A stretch of DNA of 47,359 nt from Planctomycetota bacterium. GTDB taxonomy: Bacteria > Planctomycetota > Phycisphaerae > Sedimentisphaerales > Anaerobacaceae. Each line of letters begins with the position of its first letter. Within the stretch, counting starts at the first letter, position 1. The stretch lies in assembly GCA_019456195.1 (NCBI GenBank), contig VRUK01000031.1:3077-50435 (forward strand), in the 5' to 3' direction. Made by a program: the position numbers and the translations under genes. Under the pieces are notes generated by a model that was not told the DNA's origin, ran no database searches, and saw nothing but the letters and a program-made list of their open reading frames with translations. Positions 42,728 through 47,359 of this stretch are shown here, one piece after another.

Positions 42728-43723
42728 ATGTACAAGAATAAAAAGGTGCTTGTTGCTGGAGGAACAGGGACAATTGGAATTCCTCTTGTAAAGAGGCTAA
42801 TAGAACTTGAAGCAATTGTTACTGTAGTTTCTATAGATAGTCCAGAATATGCCAGGAAGGTTTTAGGCCGTGAAGTATCCTTTGTAAAGAGCGATTTAAC
42901 AAAGCTAGATAATTGTCTTAGTGCAACAAAGGAACAAAATTACGTGTTTAATTTAGTAGGAATTAAGGGGTCCACAGGCATTGGAGAGACCAAAGTCGCA
43001 AGTTATTTTGTGCCAATGCTCTGGTTTCAGACAAATCTCATGGAAGCCTCATTTCGCAATGGGATTGAACGATATCTTTTTGTAAGCAGTATTTGTGGTT
43101 ATCCACAATCATTAATCCCTAAAAAAGAAGACACTATGTGGGATGGCCTACCAAAACAAAACGATCGTATTCCAGGACTTGCAAAACGCATAGGAGAAAT
43201 CCAAGGTGAGGCATATTTGCAAGAGCATGGTTGGAATGCAGTCAGGATTGTAAGGCCATCAAATGTATATGGCCCTTTTGACGATTTTAATCCCCAAACA
43301 GCTCAAGTCATTCCTGCCCTAATAGCCAGAGTCGTTAGAGGTGAAAATCCTCTAAAGGTATGGGGAGATGGAACAGCAATAAGAGATTTCATTTTTTCGG
43401 AGGAAGTAGTTGAGTGGATGCTAATCGCACTGGATAAAGCGCCACCCTGTGTGCCTATTAATCTAGGATTGGGAAAAGGCACCACTATAAGAGAACTGGC
43501 AGAAACCATTGTGCAGTGTGTTCCCGAACCACCGCGAATAGAATGGGATAAAACAAAACCATCGGGTGACTCTGTACGGATATTATCAATGGAAAGAGCC
43601 AAGAAGCTTATAGGGTTTAAGTTAAAAACAGACCTTAAAGAGGGTATAAAAAAAACAGTCGATTGGTATCTTAATCATTTAGATTTAGTACAACAAAACA
43701 AAAGAGGATACTATGGCATGTAA
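42728..43723 (+). CDS. Nucleotide-sugar epimerase/reductase-like SDR lacking the catalytic Tyr
   Basis: A 331-residue extended SDR, nearest in pattern to GDP-fucose synthase/NAD-epimerase proteins. The NAD(P) motif is GGTGTIGIPLVKRL; VSSICGYPQS carries the catalytic-type Ser. The YxxxK position reads PGLAK: Pro149 stands where Tyr is expected, while Lys153 is kept. SNVYGPFDDF and GDGTAIRDFIF are typical of the family. Without the Tyr, normal acid-base catalysis is doubtful; either another residue serves or the protein binds rather than turns over a sugar nucleotide. GGAGGG precedes the ATG. The 3' end overlaps the next gene by 11 nt. Confidence 0.78.
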   Translation: MYKNKKVLVAGGTGTIGIPLVKRLIELEAIVTVVSIDSPEYARKVLGREVSFVKSDLTKLDNCLSATKEQNYVFNLVGIKGSTGIGETKVASYFVPMLWFQTNLMEASFRNGIERYLFVSSICGYPQSLIPKKEDTMWDGLPKQNDRIPGLAKRIGEIQGEAYLQEHGWNAVRIVRPSNVYGPFDDFNPQTAQVIPALIARVVRGENPLKVWGDGTAIRDFIFSEEVVEWMLIALDKAPPCVPINLGLGKGTTIRELAETIVQCVPEPPRIEWDKTKPSGDSVRILSMERAKKLIGFKLKTDLKEGIKKTVDWYLNHLDLVQQNKRGYYGM

Positions 43724-44135
43724 AGAGCGACAATATTTACTCCCGCTTGCGGAGTTGATAGACCGTCTGACTATAGGTCAAATCAAAGAAGTGCTGATAC
43801 CGGAAAATAAAGAAAGCTATATCCAAGAGATGAGAAAATTAGCTCACGACATTGATTTGATAATCGAAGAAAGGGACCTAAAGCTGTCTGCACGGTTGAT
43901 AAGAATTATTATTATGCTTTCACAGATGAATCTTCATATCTGGTACAACAAGGACAAGATGCAAAAGGACCCGGATCGCTATTCGGAATTATTGAAATTT
44001 GCTCATCAATTGAATGGGATTCGCAATCAGATGAAGAATTTACTTTTAGAGGAGACTGGTGATAAAGAGAAATCTGCCGTAAGAACTAATTTTAGCATAG
44101 ACGGTCTCGAAGGGTGGGATATAAGCATCGAATAA
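43713..44135 (+). CDS. Conserved unknown protein of polysaccharide loci
   Basis: A 140-residue soluble helical protein (LAELIDRLTIGQIKEVLIPE, YIQEMRKLAHDIDLIIEERD, LIRIIIMLSQMNLHIWYNKD, ELLKFAHQLNGIRNQMKNLL). I associate this pattern (LIDRLTIxQIKE ... LNGIRNQxKN) with small unnamed proteins next to sugar-biosynthesis genes, but give no function. It overlaps the SDR gene by 11 nt (AGAGGA upstream of its ATG). It may be an adaptor or regulatory subunit for a neighbouring enzyme. Confidence 0.6.
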   Translation: MACKERQYLLPLAELIDRLTIGQIKEVLIPENKESYIQEMRKLAHDIDLIIEERDLKLSARLIRIIIMLSQMNLHIWYNKDKMQKDPDRYSELLKFAHQLNGIRNQMKNLLLEETGDKEKSAVRTNFSIDGLEGWDISIE

Positions 44136-44146
44136 TCAAGAAGCCA

Positions 44147-45382
44147 ATGCACGATGAATTCAGGAATACGACTACAAAGAAATCTGCCTATGCAGGGAAA
44201 GTCTATATGGAGTTGAAAGAATGCAGTCAGATTAGGAATTATAACGAGCTAATGAAATATAGACAACTTGGTTCCAACGGTCCGATAGTCTCAATTTTAG
44301 GATTTGGATGTGCACGCTTAATAAACCCTGAGGAATCTGAGAAAGCAATAATAGAGGCTGCCTCTCAAGGCATCAATTTGTTTGAAACAGGTCCCGGCTA
44401 TGGAAATAGTGAACTTATCCTTGGTGATGCAATCAAAGGTTATAGAGACAAGGTATATATATCAACTAAATGCAGTATTGTAGATGAGTATGGCATGCCA
44501 ATTTCACAGGATGACCTATTTCAAAATGTTGAAATGTCATTGAAGAGATTGAGGGTTGATAAAATAGATATATTTAATGCCTGGAATATTTTCGATCTTG
44601 AACATTTTAAAGCTGCAAGAAAAAGATTTGGGTTCATTGATGGCGTTAGGAAGCTGATGGACGAAGGAATTATAGACCATTTTGGTTTTTCAAGTCATGA
44701 TAGCCCGGAGAATATAAAAATATATATTGATTCTGGTGAATTTGAATTGGCTATTCTTTCTTACAGTATCATTGATACAACCTATGAAGATGTAATCAAT
44801 TATGCTAACAGGAAGGGATTAGGAGTAATCGCAATGAAACCGCTCTACGGCAGCGTTGTGCTTCTCCTGTCCAAGATTTTTACTGGCCAAAATAGCGATG
44901 ATTTGGCAATAACAGGTCTACAATTTGTTCTATCGTCACGTTCGATTAGCTCAGCTATTTCAGGAATGACAAAGACAAGTGAAGTAAAAAATAACGTAAA
45001 ATCAGTTAATGGGATAGAACGTTTGGGACATACTTTTCGCAATAATATCACTAAAAGATATGGGAGTTTTTATTTCTCCCATACGAAATTCTGTTCCGCA
45101 TGTCGTTATTGTGATTCTTGCCCTGCAAAAATCCCCATTCCAAAATTAATGAAGCTATATAATGTAATAAGCATTTTTGGGAATCAAAAAAAAGAATTTC
45201 AGCAGTTTACGAAAGCCCAAACCATACAACGAAATGATTTCGAGAAATGTTTGGAATGTGAACAATGCGAAAAAAAATGCCCTGATAATTTAAACATTAT
45301 TGAACGATTAAAAGAACTGGGTGAGATACTTTCTGGCAATGAAGGGATAGATTGTGAAATACAAAGAATTAGGGAAAAGTAG
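44147..45382 (+). CDS. Aldo/keto reductase with C-terminal ferredoxin-like domain
   Basis: Aldo/keto reductase barrel beginning at MKYRQLGSNGPIVSILGFGC (ATG 44251), with FETGPGYGNSE, YISTKCSI and DIFNAWNIF. The last about 110 residues hold two Cys-rich motifs, CSACRYCDSCPAKIPIP and CLECEQCEKKCPDNLNI, fit for [4Fe-4S] clusters, as in the iron-sulfur AKR group. The catalytic Asp of the usual D..Y..K..H set reads Glu (NLFETG), Tyr and Lys appear kept, and His is replaced by Asn (FNAWN), so its chemistry may differ. The frame also opens at GTG 44114; ATG 44147, 44207 or 44251 are all possible starts and none has an ideal ribosome site. I list the first in-frame ATG. Confidence 0.78.
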   Translation: MHDEFRNTTTKKSAYAGKVYMELKECSQIRNYNELMKYRQLGSNGPIVSILGFGCARLINPEESEKAIIEAASQGINLFETGPGYGNSELILGDAIKGYRDKVYISTKCSIVDEYGMPISQDDLFQNVEMSLKRLRVDKIDIFNAWNIFDLEHFKAARKRFGFIDGVRKLMDEGIIDHFGFSSHDSPENIKIYIDSGEFELAILSYSIIDTTYEDVINYANRKGLGVIAMKPLYGSVVLLLSKIFTGQNSDDLAITGLQFVLSSRSISSAISGMTKTSEVKNNVKSVNGIERLGHTFRNNITKRYGSFYFSHTKFCSACRYCDSCPAKIPIPKLMKLYNVISIFGNQKKEFQQFTKAQTIQRNDFEKCLECEQCEKKCPDNLNIIERLKELGEILSGNEGIDCEIQRIREK

Positions 45383-46490
45383 TGTCAAAATACCAGCTAT
45401 TGGACAAGGCGGTATGGGGATCGGAGGCTATCTGTCCAAAGACTCTCACCAAGATGACAACCAAGTGAAAGCATTAAGGCTTGGATTTGAATTAGGGATG
45501 ACGTTTATAGACACCGCAGAAGTATATGGCAACGGTCACTCTGAAGAATTAGTTGGCAGAGCAATTGAAGGAATTCGAGACAAAGTTTTCATCGCATCTA
45601 AAGTATCTCCGGAACATCTTTTTTATGACGACCTTTTACTGTCAGCCGAAAAAAGTCTTCGCAAGCTGAAAACAGACTACATTGATTTATACCAGGTGCA
45701 CTGGCCAAACCCTAAAGTCCCAATAGATGAGACGATGCGGGCAATGGAGCAGTTGGTAAGAAATGGAAAAGTCAGATACGTTGGCATGAGCAATTTTTCA
45801 CTGAGACAATTCAAGGCAGCGCAAGCGGTTTTGTCTGAAAATGAGATTGTTTCAGTTCAGGTTGAATACAATCTTTTCGATCGCAATATTGAAAATAGTA
45901 TTCTTCCTTACTGCGAAAGTGAAAGTATAATAACAATAGCATATAGTCCGTTAGATCAAGGACAAATAGCCGGCGATTATAAAAAAACCAAGGCATTGGA
46001 GATGATTGCCAACAGGTATAACAGAACTGTGGCTCAGGTAGCTTTGAACTGGTTGATTTCTCATCCTTCGGTTATTGCAATTCCCAAAGCAACGAACCCC
46101 ATTCATATCAGAGATAATGCCTCTGCTGCAGATTTCGAACTTTCAGATGAAGATTTTGAAGAGATTAGCAGGGTCTTTACTCAGAAATATATTTACGCTC
46201 CAACAGACAGAATTCGCGTCATCGTAGGGAACCGACAGGTTTATCAAACTGTCGATGAAGCTTTAGAGAACAAGTTGAGTTTCGTGCCAAGCCCGCTTGA
46301 CCTGGCACAAGATATTCGGAAAGACGAAATCCTCAAGCCGATAAAAGTAACTCAAAGTACGGATGAATCCGGAAAATATGACTATGATTTGATTGAAGGG
46401 AGAATTCGTTATTGGGCCTGGGTAATTGCACACCAGGGGAAAAAAACTATCCCCGTTTATGTATGTGAGGAACAAAAAGTAAATGCTTAA
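45354..46490 (+). CDS. Aldo/keto reductase fused to a ParB/Srx-like domain
   Basis: A 378-residue protein starting at GTG 45354 (GAAGGGAT upstream), overlapping the previous gene by 29 nt. Residues 1-275 are a complete aldo/keto reductase with the catalytic set D53, Y58 (FIDTAEVYGNG), K83 (IASKV) and H116 (YQVHWPNP). Residues about 285-372 resemble the ParB/sulfiredoxin-like fold: VYQTVDEALENKLSFVPSPL, DLAQDIRKDEILKPIKV, YDYDLIEGRIRYWAWVIAHQ, GKKTIPVYV. The EGRIRYWAW stretch aligns with the GxRRxxA nucleotide-binding motif of that fold. ParB-like domains outside plasmid partition include small-molecule kinases (SerK, SbnI). The tail may therefore phosphorylate or sense a substrate of the reductase. 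The fusion is unusual. Confidence 0.8.
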   Translation: MKYKELGKSSVKIPAIGQGGMGIGGYLSKDSHQDDNQVKALRLGFELGMTFIDTAEVYGNGHSEELVGRAIEGIRDKVFIASKVSPEHLFYDDLLLSAEKSLRKLKTDYIDLYQVHWPNPKVPIDETMRAMEQLVRNGKVRYVGMSNFSLRQFKAAQAVLSENEIVSVQVEYNLFDRNIENSILPYCESESIITIAYSPLDQGQIAGDYKKTKALEMIANRYNRTVAQVALNWLISHPSVIAIPKATNPIHIRDNASAADFELSDEDFEEISRVFTQKYIYAPTDRIRVIVGNRQVYQTVDEALENKLSFVPSPLDLAQDIRKDEILKPIKVTQSTDESGKYDYDLIEGRIRYWAWVIAHQGKKTIPVYVCEEQKVNA

Positions 46491-47265
46491 TAAAACAGAT
46501 GAGAAAATAGAGAAAACCGAATTAGGAATAAAAACTTATGATAGCGCCCATGAGAAACGGACAAGACAACAATTCGTTGAGCACCTAAAGAAATGCCCTG
46601 TGCCGGATGCTCAGCTTCTTTCGAATCTTGGTTTGTTTCTAAATTCGAAGAATTTGTCACGAATTCTTTTTATGAATCATTTGTATAAAAAGATTATTGA
46701 TGTTCAAGGAATCATAATTGAGTTTGGAACCAGATGGGGACAGAATCTTGCTTTATATTCTTCTCTTAGAGGAATATATGAACCTTTTAATCGTCACAGG
46801 AAAATAGTTGGTTTTGATACATTTGCGGGTTTTCCTAATATATCAAAAAAGGACGGATCTTCAGACTTAATGCAATCTGGTAATCTTTCTGTTACGGAAA
46901 ACTATGTGGAATACCTTACAAAGATATTGGAATATCAGGAACAGGATAATCCTCTTTCTCACATAAAGAAATTTGAATTGAGACCAGGAGATGCGGTAGT
47001 CGAAATTGAAAGATACCTGAAAGAATATCCCGAAACGATTATCGCATTGGCTTATTTCGACTTCGACATTTATGAGCCGACAAGTAAATGCCTGGAGGCC
47101 ATAAAACCACACATGGTCAAAGGTAGTGTGCTGGGTTTTGATGAGTTAAACGACCCTGATTCTCCTGGAGAAACCATAGCACTTAAAGAAGTTTTCGGAT
47201 TAAACAATATCAGCTTAAAGCGATATCGTTATACTTCAAGAGTTTCGTATTTTGTGGTCGAATAA
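46483..47265 (+). CDS. TylF-like O-methyltransferase
   Basis: A 260-residue protein of the TylF/macrocin O-methyltransferase type. Motifs: IIEFGTRWGQNLALYSSLRG (SAM-binding motif I), KIVGFDTFAGFPNIS (the DTFxGFP family mark), then ALAYFDFDIYEPTSKCLEAI, with acidic residues that bind metal in this family, and VLGFDELNDPDSPGE. Members methylate hydroxyl groups of sugars in antibiotics and glycans. It overlaps the AKR-ParB gene by 8 nt. It is the last complete gene; the final 94 bp hold nothing recognisable. Confidence 0.83.
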   Translation: MLNKTDEKIEKTELGIKTYDSAHEKRTRQQFVEHLKKCPVPDAQLLSNLGLFLNSKNLSRILFMNHLYKKIIDVQGIIIEFGTRWGQNLALYSSLRGIYEPFNRHRKIVGFDTFAGFPNISKKDGSSDLMQSGNLSVTENYVEYLTKILEYQEQDNPLSHIKKFELRPGDAVVEIERYLKEYPETIIALAYFDFDIYEPTSKCLEAIKPHMVKGSVLGFDELNDPDSPGETIALKEVFGLNNISLKRYRYTSRVSYFVVE

Positions 47266-47359
47266 AAAGTCAAACATAATAGCTGTACTGTCTGATTTTA
47301 TTAAAGTAATCTAACTCGTATGTACGATTAACTTTCCAAGGGAATGGTCCCTATGGAAA

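Noticed and set aside
1..47359. tRNA, rRNA, CRISPR arrays, insertion sequences, phage or toxin-antitoxin genes
   Set aside because: No recognisable sequences of these kinds on reading either strand.

Overview
This 47 kb window looks like a chromosome segment of a flagellated, diderm bacterium. My best guess is a planctomycete of the Phycisphaerae/Sedimentisphaerales type. The support is: a large secreted protein whose domain order is common in that group (partial, left edge), a short MJ0042-like zinc-ribbon protein, many TPR proteins, and P- and L-ring genes (flgI, flgH) that imply peptidoglycan plus an outer membrane. This is inference from family resemblance, not a database result. I saw no rRNA, tRNA, CRISPR array or insertion sequence.

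Layout. (1) 1-3345: accessory genes, namely the 5' part of a secreted beta-sandwich protein (open at the left edge), a zinc-ribbon protein, an orphan 90-residue ORF with a good sigma70-type promoter, and an HPP-family membrane protein. (2) 3507-17876, minus strand: a flagellar block of almost contiguous genes. In transcription order it runs: sigma54 activator (17876); then, behind its own sigma54 promoter, an 827-aa TPR/STN-like membrane protein, a second TPR protein, a second sigma54 activator, fliL, fliM, fliN, flhA, a small membrane protein, fliA, two small unknown proteins, two lipoproteins and an flgM-like gene. (3) 17877-18475: a 599-bp divergent control region with a consensus sigma54 promoter. 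(4) 18476-30925, plus strand: hook, rod, ring and junction genes flgD, flgE, a PilZ/YcgR-like gene, flgF, flgG, flgA, flgH, flgI, flgJ-like, flgN, flgK, flgL. (5) 31046-47265, plus strand: behind a third sigma54 promoter, a run of co-directional sugar-modification genes. These are two glycosyltransferase/TPR fusions, a TPR protein, an FlgN/FliT-like coiled-coil protein, two nucleotide-sugar SDR enzymes, a paired E1-alpha/beta TPP dehydrogenase, a split transketolase, two methyltransferases, a B12-binding radical SAM enzyme, a conserved unknown, an aldo/keto reductase with ferredoxin-like clusters, and an aldo/keto reductase fused to a ParB/Srx-like domain.

How it fits together. Three near-perfect sigma54 (-24/-12) promoters and two sigma54 activators suggest one regulatory cascade over the hook/basal-body operon, the envelope TPR operon and the sugar locus. 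FliA and an FlgM-like protein would handle a later class. The promoter just before the first glycosyltransferase ties the sugar locus to flagellar assembly, so it most likely glycosylates flagellin or another filament protein. The sugar itself appears unusual: the enzymes point to a deoxy, methylated and possibly carbon-branched sugar built by thiamine-diphosphate carboligation. No flagellin, fliE/flgB/flgC, fliF-fliK, export-gate (fliO-R, flhB), flhF/flhG or chemotaxis genes are in the window; they must lie elsewhere.
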